Of a stretch of 64,000 nt of DNA, positions 8,560-17,955 are shown piece after piece. How positions within the stretch are numbered: position 1 is the stretch's first letter; each line of letters starts with the position of its first letter. The notes beneath the pieces were generated by a model. The model ran no database searches and was not told the origin of the DNA. It saw only the letters and a list, made by a program, of their open reading frames with translations. Position numbers and translations under genes: made by a program. The stretch is taken from the NCBI RefSeq assembly GCF_001921845.1, contig NZ_MSJM01000001.1, positions 169,691-233,690 on the forward strand. Reading direction: 5' to 3'. This DNA comes from Streptococcus cuniculi. GTDB lineage: Bacteria; Bacillota; Bacilli; Lactobacillales; Streptococcaceae.

Positions 8560-9933
8560 TTATCTTCTACGGCGACGTGACCGAGAAACAGTCCGTCCTT
8601 CTTCCATTTGCTCACGGCGTTTCTTACTCTTACGTTTTGCCAATATCAGTGGTAAAGCTAAGCCAATCAGCACTAGAGGAATGACGACAACATACCAGTA
8701 AGTACGTGCCAGTCCCTTCCAATCAATCGAGTTCAACTTATTCAAGCCAGCTTCAGTGCTACTTGTAGTTGTTAAATCTGTCTCTGCTTCTGCCTGCTCA
8801 ACTGTCATGCTGTCTGAAATCAAAGGACTAACGGACTCTAGTCCATTGTTGACCCGCAGTTGATTATTTTCAACTGTGTAGGTTGGCTCTTCTCCACGAC
8901 GCACCGTCGCATAAAAATCTGACGGTAGATTGTAGGTTTGACCATTGATAGTCTGCTTACCTGCGCTCAATACTTTTTTGTAGTCGTAATCCTTATAGGC
9001 TTTTTCAATCAAGGCATTGCCAAATGGATGACGATAGTATTCCCCGTCTTGGTCAGACCAATCACCAACTCCCATAATCAGACTGATGAGACGTTGCTCC
9101 CCTCGTTTAATGGTTGCAATATAGTTAAAAGCAGCAAGCGGACTAGAACCCGTCTTCAAACCATCCACACCTTTAATCCCGTATTTTGCACCAGGCAGTG
9201 AATAATTGTAGGTTTCAAAGGTTTCTTCGTAAGGCGTTCCTGCTTTTACTGTCACAACAGGATCCTTAGTATGCTCCAAAATCCCTGGGTAATTTTTCAA
9301 AAAATGATAAACGAGAATGGACAAATCCCTTGCTGTTGTTTGGTTGGAAGCATTGTGATCATAACGGGTTGGATTATAGTAGCCCTTAAAGGAAGCCGCA
9401 GATGCTCCACTAGCATTCGACCAATAGGTGTTGGTCATCCCCAACTCCTGTGACTTGGCATTCATCATATCCAAAAAGGCATCTGGATCATTATTTGAAA
9501 CATAATTGGCCAACATCACCGTGGTCGCATTGGAAGACGGAACAGCGGTCATAGTAATCAATTCGCCAACGGTATAGTCCACACCTGCCACAATATTGTT
9601 ATTGGAGATTTCATAGATTCCTGCAATTGCTTGGTCATTTGCTGTCGCTGTAATCACCGTATCTTCGTTAAATTTCCCTTGACTCATGGCCTCATAGACC
9701 AGATACAGGGTCATGACCTTACTCATACTAGCCGGATCTCGCAGCTCATCAGGGTTATCTTGCCAAACAACATCCCCGGTATTTCCATCAATGATAATCG
9801 ATGACTTAGGACGGTTGATTTCTTTGACATCATACCCTGCTGCTCTCGTAATATCCATCAATTCATCTGCCCAAACAGGGACTGACACCGTGGATACGAT
9901 TAGCACCAAACACCACGCTACAAGTTTCTTCAC
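8560..9933 (-). CDS. dacA: D-alanyl-D-alanine carboxypeptidase (PBP3/DacA type)
   Basis: A 457-residue class C low-molecular-weight penicillin-binding protein that trims the terminal D-Ala from peptidoglycan stem peptides. It has a signal peptide ending around WA-DE (residue 22-23), the active-site motif SMSK (S69-K72), SNN at about 110-112, and KTG near 262. A C-terminal membrane segment ([19 protein letters not shown]) is followed by an arginine/lysine-rich tail, so it is anchored at the outer membrane face. Upstream is cvfB and downstream yozE. Confidence 0.94.
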   Translation of the reverse strand: MKKLVAWCLVLIVSTVSVPVWADELMDITRAAGYDVKEINRPKSSIIIDGNTGDVVWQDNPDELRDPASMSKVMTLYLVYEAMSQGKFNEDTVITATANDQAIAGIYEISNNNIVAGVDYTVGELITMTAVPSSNATTVMLANYVSNNDPDAFLDMMNAKSQELGMTNTYWSNASGASAASFKGYYNPTRYDHNASNQTTARDLSILVYHFLKNYPGILEHTKDPVVTVKAGTPYEETFETYNYSLPGAKYGIKGVDGLKTGSSPLAAFNYIATIKRGEQRLISLIMGVGDWSDQDGEYYRHPFGNALIEKAYKDYDYKKVLSAGKQTINGQTYNLPSDFYATVRRGEEPTYTVENNQLRVNNGLESVSPLISDSMTVEQAEAETDLTTTSSTEAGLNKLNSIDWKGLARTYWYVVVIPLVLIGLALPLILAKRKSKKRREQMEEGRTVSRSRRRRR

Positions 9934-9981
9934 TCTCGATCTCCTATCTTTCTTTACTATTTTCTATAACGAACGGCAGAC

Positions 9982-10001
9982 AAAAAAGGTCTACCTAGAC
10001 C
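9982..10001 (-). terminator. Terminator overlapping the cvfB stop codon
   Basis: The minus-strand stem GGTCTAGGTAGACC is followed by TTTTTTG. The stop codon lies inside the stem, so cvfB and dacA are probably separate transcripts or attenuated. Confidence 0.65.
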
Positions 10002-10849
10002 AATTCCGTCCCCAGTTCATCCTGCTTAATTTTTCCAGCCTTCATCAAGCCACCCAGCGCTTTTTTAAACTGACCTTTTGAAATACCAAAGGTAGCCTTG
10101 ATGTCTTCTGGAGATGATTTATCATTTAAGGTCATAAAGCCCCCATTGCTCTCCAGATAGGTCAATACCATCTGCGCATCATTTTCCAACATCTCAAAAG
10201 AACGCGGTTTGACAGACAAATTCAAGGTCCGATCCACTGGGCGGTAACCAATGACACGCGCCTGCAACTCCTCACCGAGCCGTGGCTCTGTAAATCGCTC
10301 ACTTGGGTGAATGAAGCCTAACATATTGTTATCTGGTAGATAGACGAAGGTTCCACTCAATTTCAGGCGATAGACAATGGCCCGCAAATTTTGATTTTGC
10401 ATATTGTCATAGGCAGGTCCAGCCAAACGCTGAAAATCCTCTTGGAAGGCAGGCAAGGCCCAAATGCGGTCTTTTTTATCTACATCGTAGCGGACATAGA
10501 GCTTGTCACCTTTCTTTGGCCACAACTCTTTGATGTCAGGCAGGACATCAAGAGACACCACCACCTGTTTATCAGGCAAGCCCGTATCGACAAAGACACC
10601 GAGGTCCCGGCGCACTTCTGTCACCTCTCCCCAGCCAAAACTAGTGCGGGTAGCTGCTACTTCTTTGGTCGTCACACGGAGTTTCTGCTTCATATCCGTA
10701 TAGGCAAAGCCTTTGACAGACTCACCTAGCTGATGCTCCCCCTCTTCTTTTGCCAGAGCAAAGGTCAAACCCTCTTTTTGGACAAAGTAAAATTCCTTAT
10801 TCTCGTCTGTCACGAGACCCGTGATAAAGGTTGCTAATAATTGATTCAT
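9995..10849 (-). CDS. cvfB: CvfB family S1-domain RNA-binding protein
   Basis: A 284-residue protein starting at MNQLLATFITG. The longer frame from 10888 lacks a ribosome binding site, whereas AAAGAAC precedes ATG 10849. Several S1-like OB-fold segments are followed by a winged-helix C-terminus (FGISKGQFKKALGGLMKAGKI), which is the CvfB layout. In Staphylococcus aureus this family affects virulence gene expression through RNA binding; the streptococcal role is inferred. In many streptococci it follows frr, but here a 104-bp inverted-repeat element separates the two. Confidence 0.88.
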   Translation of the reverse strand: MNQLLATFITGLVTDENKEFYFVQKEGLTFALAKEEGEHQLGESVKGFAYTDMKQKLRVTTKEVAATRTSFGWGEVTEVRRDLGVFVDTGLPDKQVVVSLDVLPDIKELWPKKGDKLYVRYDVDKKDRIWALPAFQEDFQRLAGPAYDNMQNQNLRAIVYRLKLSGTFVYLPDNNMLGFIHPSERFTEPRLGEELQARVIGYRPVDRTLNLSVKPRSFEMLENDAQMVLTYLESNGGFMTLNDKSSPEDIKATFGISKGQFKKALGGLMKAGKIKQDELGTELV

Positions 10850-10911
10850 ATCGTTCTTTCTATTTTTACTGGCAGACACCACAAACAAGATGAGCTTTGG
10901 GTTTCATCTTG

Positions 10912-11015
10912 TATAGTGAATTGAATAAAGGTTAGGACATCGTTAAGTCGCTTTGATGAACGCCAGTTCTATCTGCAGCTCCTTGCCTTGTCCTATTCTT
11001 TTTCAATCCACTATA
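10912..11015. repeat. 104-bp TA-ended inverted-repeat element (family A, copy 1)
   Basis: It starts TATAGTGAATTGAAT and ends TTCAATCCACTATA, giving imperfect terminal inverted repeats with TA ends. A second copy lies at 15295-15408. Size and ends resemble RUP-type MITEs. It sits between frr and cvfB. Confidence 0.8.
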
Positions 11016-11095
11016 AATCATTTCTCCAGCTATTTCATCAATGGCCCTATAACGCCAAAAGGGCCGAGGGATTTTTCCCCACCCATAGATTTTTC

Positions 11096-11653
11096 TTAGA
11101 CCTCTAAGAGTTCTTTTTCTTTCTCGGCCGTCATTTGGTCGATTTTCTTAATGGCATCATCTGTCACTTTTTGAATCTCTTTCTCAAGTGATTTCAAATC
11201 GTCTTCGGTAATTTCCTTGGCTTTTTCAGCTTTCTTAGCTTCGTCCATTGCATCGCGGCGGATATTACGGATAGCTACCTTAGAATTTTCCCCGACCTTC
11301 TTCACATCTTTAGCCAAGTTTTTACGAGTTTCTTCGGTCAAGGCTGGAATGACCAAGCGAATGACTGTACCGTCAGATTGTGGGGTCAAACCAAGGTCAG
11401 AAGCGTTAAGCGCACGTTCAATATCCTTTAAGATAGACTTGTCAAATGGGGTAATCAACAAGACACGCGCTTCTGGAACCGTAATCCCTGCCAATTGGTT
11501 GAGCGGTGTATCTGCTCCGTAGTATTCAACTGAAATGCGGTCGAGCAAGCTTGCATTGGCACGACCTGCACGGATGTGGCTAAATTCACGCGCCAAACTT
11601 TGGTGCGACTGCGCCATGCGCTCTTGCGCTTTTGAAATAATTTCTTTTGTCAT
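11096..11653 (-). CDS. frr: Ribosome recycling factor
   Basis: A 185-residue RRF, which with EF-G splits the post-termination ribosome. The N-terminal [24 protein letters not shown] and the C-terminal acidic and lysine-rich helix ([23 protein letters not shown]) are diagnostic. It starts 10 bases after the pyrH stop, forming the conserved pyrH-frr pair. Confidence 0.97.
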   Translation of the reverse strand: MTKEIISKAQERMAQSHQSLAREFSHIRAGRANASLLDRISVEYYGADTPLNQLAGITVPEARVLLITPFDKSILKDIERALNASDLGLTPQSDGTVIRLVIPALTEETRKNLAKDVKKVGENSKVAIRNIRRDAMDEAKKAEKAKEITEDDLKSLEKEIQKVTDDAIKKIDQMTAEKEKELLEV

Positions 11654-11663
11654 AAGATCTCCT

Positions 11664-12398
11664 TTATTTTACTTCTTTGTTATTTGAAACCGTTGTTCCG
11701 ATTTGCTCTCCAAATACAACACGTTTGATATTGCCAGGCTCGTTCATGTTAAAGACAACAAGGTCAATATCATTGTCCATTGATAGGGTAGAAGCCGTTG
11801 CATCCATGATTTTCAAGCCGCGGCTGATGACTTCACGGTGGGTGAGTTCGTTAAATTTGACAGCGTTGGCATCTTTCTTAGGATCGGCATTGTAGACACC
11901 GTCCACCCCATTTTTAGCCATTAAAATGGCATCTGCCTCAATTTCAGCTGCACGAAGGGCTGCTGTTGTATCCGTTGAAAAGTAAGGGGAACCAATTCCT
12001 GCACCAAAAATCACGATTCTGCCTTTTTCCAAGTGGCGCAAGGCACGGCCACGAATGTAAGGCTCTGCGACGGATTGCATGGCAATGGCTGTCTGCACAC
12101 GCGTATCCACACCAAACTGTTGAAGGGCGTCTGCCATGACCAAGGCATTCATCACCGTACCAAGCATACCTGTGTAATCTGCCTGCACACGATCCATACC
12201 CGCTTCTGCTGCTGGCTCTCCACGCCAAAGATTTCCACCACCGATTACCAAAGCAATCTGAACACCTGAAGCAGCCACTTCTTGAATTTCTTGCGCCATT
12301 TTTTGAACCGTTGGAATATCAATCCCAACACCGCGTTCACCAGCCAAGGCTTCTCCAGATAATTTTATAAGAATACGTTCATATTTTGGTTTCATCAT
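11664..12398 (-). CDS. pyrH: UMP kinase
   Basis: A 244-residue hexameric amino-acid-kinase-fold enzyme that phosphorylates UMP to UDP for pyrimidine nucleotide supply. Motifs are [11 protein letters not shown] at the start, GGGNLWRG around residue 55, [13 protein letters not shown], and [13 protein letters not shown]. Start codons ATG 12398 and 12395 are adjacent; the first matches the usual family length. It is the first gene of pyrH-frr. Confidence 0.97.
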   Translation of the reverse strand: MMKPKYERILIKLSGEALAGERGVGIDIPTVQKMAQEIQEVAASGVQIALVIGGGNLWRGEPAAEAGMDRVQADYTGMLGTVMNALVMADALQQFGVDTRVQTAIAMQSVAEPYIRGRALRHLEKGRIVIFGAGIGSPYFSTDTTAALRAAEIEADAILMAKNGVDGVYNADPKKDANAVKFNELTHREVISRGLKIMDATASTLSMDNDIDLVVFNMNEPGNIKRVVFGEQIGTTVSNNKEVK

Positions 12399-12469
12399 CT
12401 TACTCCTCTATTCTATCTTTACTATTTTATCATAAAATTTTTATTTTATGTAGTCTGATGAGCAGATAA

Positions 12470-12497
12470 AAAAGAAAAATCTCCAGAAGGAGACTTT
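12470..12497 (-). terminator. Terminator after ytgP
   Basis: The minus-strand stem AGTCTCCTTCTGGAGA is followed by TTTTTC, two bases beyond the stop codon at 12499. Confidence 0.75.
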
Positions 12498-12498
12498 T

Positions 12499-14139
12499 CT
12501 ATGAAATGTGTAATGTTTTACGCAAGAGAACTGCTCGACTGCCAATCAATTTGTCCAATTGGCGGGTCTTCAAGGTCAAGATTCCAAAAATCAGAATGCC
12601 GACAAGACCTGAAATTCCCACATGAATCGCACTTGACACGTAACCTGTTACAGGAATAATCAAGCTAAGACCTGTTTCCACCAGCCAAACACCCATTCCC
12701 ATAATAAGGGAAATCACCAGAACCTTGCGAATATCTTTCCATAAGCGCCTTTGCGAAATCGGAAGGACTTGATTGATTCGACGGTCAAATAAAATCACCG
12801 AAACGGTCAAGCCAACCGCAGTCGACACTAGAGGACCGTAAACCTGGAATACATATAGGGCTGGGAGTTGAAGAACCAGTTTTACCCCTAAACCGATGAA
12901 GAAATACCAAATCGCTTTCCGGTTCTGGAAAATCGCCTGAATCAGTACTCCCACCAATGAATACAAGCCTTGAATGAAAATTAAGAGAAGATTGATGATA
13001 AAGAGATAAATCGCTTGATCCTCCGCAGGACCATAAAAAACACTGTAGAGAGGACGCGCGATGATTACCGAACCAACAATAGCAGGAATAATCAAGAGGA
13101 AAAAGAGCTGGATATTGTCGACGATTAAATCCGCAGTCCCTTTCATATCCTTTTGTACAAAACGCTCTGTCACCATCGGAATCGCCACAGCAGCAATTGA
13201 GACAGAAATCCCAATAATCAACATGGTAATCTTACTTGGATTAGAGGTCATATAGGCTGAAAACACCAATAATTCTTCTCTTGTGTAATCGGTAATCCGA
13301 AGAAGGGTATTGACAAAGGTGAGCTGGTCCACCATCTGGAAAATCTGAATGGCACAACCTAAAATAATGAGCGGAATCGCTTCTTTCATCGTCTCTAGAA
13401 TCAGCGGTTTTAAGTGAATTGTATCGCCTGCAGGCTTGGCCTTCATGATTTTTTCAATGAAACCTTCTTTATAAAGCGTATAAATCAATACTCCAGCACT
13501 AGCAATCATTCCAATAAAAGCAGCGAAGGTCGACTGGATCACCGCTGAAAGGTAATCACCTGACCCCAATTTCATGATGTAGAAGGTCGCTCCTAGAATC
13601 CAAATCACACGGACAATCTGCTCCACAATTTGGCTAATGGCATAGGGCTTCATATCTTGATGCCCCTGGAAAAAACCACGCATGATGCTCATAGCAGGGA
13701 AAATAAAGAGTGGTGGAACCAGACTATACATGACTGGCGTTAACTGTTCTTTTGCTCCTGACCATTCAGCCAAGGCTGGAGAACTGATGAACATAATCCC
13801 TGCAAAGACCGCCCCTAAAATCAGCATAAGTTTTAAAAACTCTCTGACTATGTAGTAGGAAATATCCTGTCGCCCTTGCACGTTGTACTTGGCAATCTGC
13901 TTGGCCACCGCAGGAGGTAGCCCAATTGTTGAAATCAGCAGGAAGTTCCCATACACTTGATAGCCCATACCAAAAAGAGTATTGGCTTCTGCCCGGTGGC
14001 TCCCCATCCACATATACCAAGGAATAATATAGGCAATACCAAGCAAACGGCTGATAAAATTTCCAGCTGTTAGCCAAGCTAACCCCTTAGCCATGCTTTC
14101 CTGCTGTTGGGTCTGCTCTGTTGTTTTATGTTCCGCCAT
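12499..14139 (-). CDS. ytgP: Lipid II flippase of the MOP superfamily (YtgP type)
   Basis: A 546-residue polytopic membrane protein with about 14 hydrophobic segments and the polysaccharide-biosynthesis/MOP fold. The start ESMAKGLAWLTAGNFISRLLGIAYIIPWY is characteristic of streptococcal YtgP, a functional equivalent of MurJ that moves lipid II across the membrane. A related family (SpoVB, Wzx) exports other sugars, but the length and N-terminus favour YtgP. It lies upstream of pyrH on the same strand but with its own terminator. Confidence 0.85.
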   Translation of the reverse strand: MAEHKTTEQTQQQESMAKGLAWLTAGNFISRLLGIAYIIPWYMWMGSHRAEANTLFGMGYQVYGNFLLISTIGLPPAVAKQIAKYNVQGRQDISYYIVREFLKLMLILGAVFAGIMFISSPALAEWSGAKEQLTPVMYSLVPPLFIFPAMSIMRGFFQGHQDMKPYAISQIVEQIVRVIWILGATFYIMKLGSGDYLSAVIQSTFAAFIGMIASAGVLIYTLYKEGFIEKIMKAKPAGDTIHLKPLILETMKEAIPLIILGCAIQIFQMVDQLTFVNTLLRITDYTREELLVFSAYMTSNPSKITMLIIGISVSIAAVAIPMVTERFVQKDMKGTADLIVDNIQLFFLLIIPAIVGSVIIARPLYSVFYGPAEDQAIYLFIINLLLIFIQGLYSLVGVLIQAIFQNRKAIWYFFIGLGVKLVLQLPALYVFQVYGPLVSTAVGLTVSVILFDRRINQVLPISQRRLWKDIRKVLVISLIMGMGVWLVETGLSLIIPVTGYVSSAIHVGISGLVGILIFGILTLKTRQLDKLIGSRAVLLRKTLHIS

Positions 14140-14216
14140 ATTCGTCCTCTCGTCCCTTTCTATCTGTCCAATGTCTAATTATAACCTTTTACACCCAACT
14201 TGTAAAATCAGAACTC

Positions 14217-14320
14217 ATACTCTATAAAAATCAAAATCTGACTAGGCAACGAAATCGTAGCTAGAACTGAAGTTCAGCAAGGTGAGTTAACGACGTCAGA
14301 CTTTGATTTTTGACGAGTAT
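14217..14320. repeat. 104-bp inverted-repeat element (family C)
   Basis: The ends ATACTC and GAGTAT extend into long inverted arms (AAAATCAAAATCTGAC against GTCAGACTTTGATTTT). It resembles streptococcal repeats that begin ATACTC followed by AAAATC. Only one copy is seen in this window. It fills most of the 302-base gap between ytgP and yghU; the remainder holds only a terminator. Confidence 0.7.
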
Positions 14321-14363
14321 CACTCCCCCATAGTCCATCCATGACTACACCAAGTGTTCCAAC

Positions 14364-14388
14364 AAAAAAGTTGGAGAAACCCAACTTT
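14364..14388 (-). terminator. Terminator after yghU
   Basis: The minus-strand stem AAGTTGGGTTTCTCCAACTT is followed by TTTTG. Confidence 0.75.
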
Positions 14389-14441
14389 CTTTTTACTATT
14401 CCAATACCTAATAACGAGGACTTGCAAGGCCACGGTTAGGA

Positions 14442-15230
14442 CTATTTTCCAATACTCTTATACTCAACTGCCAGTCCCCTTTGCACTGCTGGGCGGGCTG
14501 CAATTTTTTCGGTCCATTCGTTTAGATGTTTGTAAGAAGCAACATCTAAAAATTCTGCTGAACCTGGATAGAGCTTGCCTTCAACCAGACGGCCATACCA
14601 AGACCAGATAGCAATATCTGCAATGCTGTATTCGTCACCTGCGATATAAGGACGCGTTGCTAGCAATTGATCCAAGACATCCAGCTGGCGTTTGGTTTCC
14701 ATGGTGTAGCGGTTAATCGGATACTCTTGCGCACTCGGTGCATAATGGAAGAAATGCCCAAAACCGCCTCCGACAAATGGCGCGGCCCCTGTTTGCCAGA
14801 AGAGCCAATTCATCATTTCTGTCTTGGTAAGCACATCTTTCGGGAGGAGTTTGCCATATTTCTCCGCCAAATAGAGCAAAATATGAGCCGATTCAAAGAC
14901 CTTGACATCTTCCTCACCTGATTGATCCACCAAGGCAGGGATTTTCGAGTTGGGATTGATGTCCACAAAGCCTGACCCAAACTGATCACCTTGCCCAATA
15001 TTGATGAGAAAGAGGTCATACCCTGCATCTGTCACGCCCAGTTCCTTTAATTCTTCTAGCATAATCGCTACTTTTATCCCATTTGGAGTACCGAGCGAGT
15101 AGACTTGCAAAGGATTTTCCCCTCGTGGCAAAACCTGTTCAAAGCGACTGCCAGCTGTCGGACGGTTGCCACTTCGGTTATCATTTTTATCTTCCCACGA
15201 CCATACTTGAGGTTTTACATATTCTGTCAT
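14442..15230 (-). CDS. yghU: Glutathione S-transferase, YghU type
   Basis: A 262-residue protein. The first ATG of the open frame (15293) lacks a ribosome binding site; ATG 15230 follows GAAAGGAAGC. The opening YVKPQVWSWEDKN and NRPTAGSRFEQ block match the YghU/YfcG-like nu class of glutathione transferases, which have disulfide reductase activity with glutathione. A thioredoxin-like N-terminal domain holds the NSKIPALVD glutathione site and is followed by a helical C-terminal domain. It is a single gene, with inverted-repeat elements on both sides. Confidence 0.88.
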   Translation of the reverse strand: MTEYVKPQVWSWEDKNDNRSGNRPTAGSRFEQVLPRGENPLQVYSLGTPNGIKVAIMLEELKELGVTDAGYDLFLINIGQGDQFGSGFVDINPNSKIPALVDQSGEEDVKVFESAHILLYLAEKYGKLLPKDVLTKTEMMNWLFWQTGAAPFVGGGFGHFFHYAPSAQEYPINRYTMETKRQLDVLDQLLATRPYIAGDEYSIADIAIWSWYGRLVEGKLYPGSAEFLDVASYKHLNEWTEKIAARPAVQRGLAVEYKSIGK

Positions 15231-15294
15231 CTTTTCATGCTTCCTTTCATTTCTTTTCCTATTAACCTTATAAAATTTCAGGAAAAATGTCAAT

Positions 15295-15408
15295 TACAGT
15301 GAATTGAATAAAGGTTAGGACATCGTCCAGTCGTTTTGATGAAGGCCAATGAAGGCCAGTTCTATCTGCAGCTCCTTGCCTTATCTATTCCTTTCTCAAT
15401 CCACTATA
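15295..15408. repeat. Inverted-repeat element (family A, copy 2)
   Basis: The second copy of the 10912-11015 element in the same orientation, about 90 percent alike by eye. A 10-base internal duplication (GAAGGCCAAT then GAAGGCCAGT) lengthens it to 114 bases. The ends are TTACAGTGAATTGAAT and TCAATCCACTATA. Confidence 0.8.
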
Positions 15409-15433
15409 TTTGAAATAAAATAATATTTACATG

Positions 15434-15465
15434 CAAAAAGCCTTATCAAGCGATAAGACTTTTTT
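15434..15465 (-). terminator. Terminator after rplA
   Basis: The minus-strand reads AAAGTCTTATCGCTTGATAAG followed by GCTTTTT, a few bases beyond the rplA stop. Confidence 0.75.
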
Positions 15466-15471
15466 TATTTA

Positions 15472-16161
15472 TTACAATGAATTTGGATCAACCTTGATAC
15501 CAACACCTTGAGTAGTGGTGATTGTCAAACTTGTGATGTAAGTACCTTTTGCTGTAGCTGGTTTTGCTTTAACAATTGTATCGTGGAAAGCCTTGAAGTT
15601 TCCAACCAATTGCTCAGCGTTGAATGATACTTTACCGATGATAGCTTGTACGATACCTGCTTTGTCAGCACGGTAAGTGATTTTACCACCTTTAGATTCT
15701 TCAACTGCTTTTGCAACATCCATTGTTACAGTACCAGTTTTAGGGTTTGGCATCAAGTTACGTGGTCCAAGGACACGTCCAAGACGTCCAACAAGCGCCA
15801 TCATATCAGGTGTTGCGATTACAACGTCGAAATCTAACCAACCACCGTTGATTTTTGCAACGAGGTCATCTTCACCAACAAAGTCTGCACCAGCAGCTTT
15901 TGCTTCTTCAGCTTTTGCACCACGTGCAAACACCAATACGCGTGAAGTTTTACCAGTTCCGTTTGGCAATACCATTGCGCCACGGATTTGTTGATCTGCT
16001 TTACGAACGTCAATGTTCAAGTTGTAAGCAACTTCTACAGTTGCGTCAAATTTTGCAAAGTTAGTTTCTTGTGCAAGAGCTACAGCTTCTTCTACGCTGT
16101 ATGCTTTTGTGCTGTCGATTTTTTCAAGTGCAGCACGCATTTGTTTGCTTTTTTTAGCCAT
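15472..16161 (-). CDS. rplA: 50S ribosomal protein L1
   Basis: 229 residues, starting at [12 protein letters not shown] 16161 has AAGGAG nine bases upstream, whereas the longer frame from 16215 does not. Signature motifs are KNTGKTSRV-type [33 protein letters not shown] and a C-terminal TTTQG. L1 binds the L1 stalk of 23S rRNA and in bacteria also represses its own operon by binding a leader motif; see 16180-16206. Confidence 0.98.
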   Translation of the reverse strand: MAKKSKQMRAALEKIDSTKAYSVEEAVALAQETNFAKFDATVEVAYNLNIDVRKADQQIRGAMVLPNGTGKTSRVLVFARGAKAEEAKAAGADFVGEDDLVAKINGGWLDFDVVIATPDMMALVGRLGRVLGPRNLMPNPKTGTVTMDVAKAVEESKGGKITYRADKAGIVQAIIGKVSFNAEQLVGNFKAFHDTIVKAKPATAKGTYITSLTITTTQGVGIKVDPNSL

Positions 16162-16179
16162 TTTTATTCTCCTTGTAAT

Positions 16180-16206
16180 GTGGTCATATCGATTTTCATC
16201 TCCCAC
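16180..16206 (-). promoter_or_regulatory. Candidate L1 operator between rplK and rplA
   Basis: The minus-strand RNA reads GTGGGAGATGAAAATC then GATATGACCAC. GTGG/CCAC close a stem around an asymmetric purine-rich loop, as in L1-binding sites. A similar element lies upstream of rplK at 16700-16736. Inferred from sequence similarity only. Confidence 0.5.
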
Positions 16207-16255
16207 GTCACTCATCAGAAATGATGAAGTCTTGCGGGTTGTGGGGTGTTATTGA

Positions 16256-16681
16256 TTAGTCAACAACAGTGAATCCCATAGAACGAGCAGTACCTTCGAT
16301 CATACGCATTGCAGACTCAAGGTTTGCAGCGTTCAAATCTGGCATTTTAGTTTCAGCAATTTCTTGTACTTGTGCACGAGTAACTGTTGCAACTTTTGTT
16401 TTGTTTGGTGTGCCTGAACCTTTTTCAACACCTGCAGCTTTTTTCAAAAGAACAGCAGCTGGTGGTGTCTTACAGATGAAATCAAATGATTTATCTTCGT
16501 ATACTGAGATTACAACTGGGATGATCATACCAGCTTGGTCAGCTGTACGAGCGTTGAATTCCTTAGTGAATCCCATGATATTGATCCCTGCTTGACCAAG
16601 TGCTGGTCCGACTGGTGGAGCTGGAGTAGCTTTACCTGCAGGAATTTGAAGTTTTACAAGTTTTTCGACTTTTTTAGCCAT
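16256..16681 (-). CDS. rplK: 50S ribosomal protein L11
   Basis: 141 residues starting at [18 protein letters not shown]; the ATG at 16681 follows AGGAGG. The proline-rich N-terminal block [19 protein letters not shown] and the C-terminal [10 protein letters not shown] are invariant L11 features. L11 forms the GTPase-associated centre. It is the first gene of the rplK-rplA operon. Confidence 0.98.
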   Translation of the reverse strand: MAKKVEKLVKLQIPAGKATPAPPVGPALGQAGINIMGFTKEFNARTADQAGMIIPVVISVYEDKSFDFICKTPPAAVLLKKAAGVEKGSGTPNKTKVATVTRAQVQEIAETKMPDLNAANLESAMRMIEGTARSMGFTVVD

Positions 16682-16699
16682 CTTTAAAATCCTCCTATT

Positions 16700-16736
16700 G
16701 TGGTTTTTGCGGTAATTAAAGATTTTTACCTCCCAC
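16700..16736 (-). promoter_or_regulatory. Candidate L1 operator in the rplK leader
   Basis: The leader RNA reads GTGGGAGGTAAAAATC and, after a short spacer, ACCGCAAAAACCAC. It shares the GTGGGAG...CCAC frame with 16180-16206. A hairpin GTATGTGA/TCACATAC precedes it (about 16739-16759). Confidence 0.45.
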
Positions 16737-16764
16737 AAGTATGTGATTTTTCACATACCTTCTC

Positions 16765-16792
16765 ATTATACAGTATTCTCGCAAAAAATCAA
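16765..16792 (-). promoter_or_regulatory. rplK-rplA promoter
   Basis: TTGATT (16792-16787) and TATAAT (16770-16765) are 16 bases apart on the minus strand. Confidence 0.65.
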
Positions 16793-16835
16793 GTTTTATG
16801 TTTACTTTTTCTCACTTTTTTTATAGAATAAAGCT

Positions 16836-17192
16836 ATGATATTCTTGAAAATTGCTTCTATTTTATTTCTTATACTTTCGCTCATTGTTTCTATCACCGC
16901 TGTGAAAGTATTTCATTTGCAAAAAAAAGGCTGGAACTTTGCAGATATTGCCTTTCCTATTCTGGCATTTGAATTTTATCTGATTTCAGACAAGGTCTAC
17001 TACCATAGCTTTTTGCCCCAGCTCATCTTGGCTTTCTCCATTTTGGTGCTGGCTATCGTTTGTTTTCTTCTATTTAAAAAGCGGAAATTTTCCTACCGCC
17101 GCTTCTTTAAATTCTTCTGGCGAGCAGGCTTTATTCTGACCTTCTTCCTGTATCTGGCCCTCATTATTGCCATTTTCACGATAAAGGGTTAG
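16836..17192 (+). CDS. DUF3397 family membrane protein
   Basis: A 118-residue protein with four predicted membrane segments: residues about 4-24, 32-50 (weaker), 58-80 and 95-115. A basic stretch (KKRKFSYRRFFKFFWR) lies between the last two. The pattern fits the DUF3397 family of small Firmicutes membrane proteins, whose function is unknown. It starts at ATG 16836 with a weak ribosome binding site and faces away from rplK. Confidence 0.7.
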   Translation: MIFLKIASILFLILSLIVSITAVKVFHLQKKGWNFADIAFPILAFEFYLISDKVYYHSFLPQLILAFSILVLAIVCFLLFKKRKFSYRRFFKFFWRAGFILTFFLYLALIIAIFTIKG

Positions 17193-17267
17193 TGAGACTT
17201 TTCTTAGTCGGAAATCGAATGGTAAGTTAGCAGCGCTTTTACCTTATTTAAGTTTGTCTACGGTCTG

Positions 17268-17292
17268 TAGCGCTCTTGTAGAGCGCTTTTTC
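17268..17292 (+). terminator. Terminator after the DUF3397 gene
   Basis: The stem AGCGCTCTTGTAGAGCGCT is followed by TTTTCTT. A further T-rich hairpin at 17358-17396 (AAGGCAAATC/GATTTGTTTGTC) may serve the opposite strand. Confidence 0.65.
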
Positions 17293-17437
17293 TTATCCTA
17301 TAAATAGGTTGAACTTGATGTTCTTTTCAACTCCGCAGTTGGGGGTATCAAACAAATAAAAAAGGCAAATCGTTTAAGATTTGTTTGTCTTTTTTATTAT
17401 AAGGGGCTTTATCACACTTTCTTTATCTAATAACACG

Positions 17438-17608
17438 TCATTGAGGCCCTCTTTTAATCGGATGTCGCCAATAACGACGTCTACAGACAATACCACAAAA
17501 CTGAGTTCTTTTATCAAAGACACCTTCTACTGTAGTCACTACCTGTCCACACCTCTTACAGATAAACTTTCTTCTTTGGTAAAATTTATGATTTAATTCT
17601 TTCTTCAT
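17438..17608 (-). CDS. Small cysteine-rich (zinc-ribbon-like) protein
   Basis: A 56-residue basic protein from ATG 17608 (a TTG at 17641 would add 11 residues). CKRCG and FCGIVCRRRYWRHP provide four cysteines in a CxxC...CxxxC layout that could bind one zinc ion. The spacing and the basic tail suggest a nucleic-acid-binding ribbon, but I do not recognise a named family. There is no good ribosome binding site. Coding status is probable rather than certain. Confidence 0.45.
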   Translation of the reverse strand: MKKELNHKFYQRRKFICKRCGQVVTTVEGVFDKRTQFCGIVCRRRYWRHPIKRGPQ

Positions 17609-17641
17609 GCCTAAAACCACTATTCTTTGCGTTTTTATCAA

Positions 17642-17955
17642 GATTCAATTTAAAAAGTCTGACGTGCTGTTGCTTTATTTTTTGCCATTAAAATAGTAAA
17701 TGACTTTATTCTCTTTTTAAATGGCTACTTTCAACTCTTTTAGTGACTGAAGAGAAAAGGATTGTGAATTTAAAAAATCTCTTCAGCCATTAAAAAAGTA
17801 TAGGATACCTGAAAAGGTTTACTATAATTAAAAAGTCCAATAAAGAGTTCCCTCTTTATTGGACCTATTGCAATAGTTTTCACTACTAGCAATCATCTAA
17901 AGCAAACTGGATCGTTTGCTATATAGAGGTAAAATAACATCACTATTCAAATATA
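17642..17955. other. AT-rich gap with one terminator
   Basis: No coding sequence is seen in these 314 bases. A strong minus-strand terminator for the LPXTG gene lies at 17828-17864: stem GTCCAATAAAGAG/CTCTTTATTGGAC, then TTTTTAA. The rest is low-complexity AT-rich DNA with TATACT-like sequences that may serve the small gene downstream. Confidence 0.55.
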
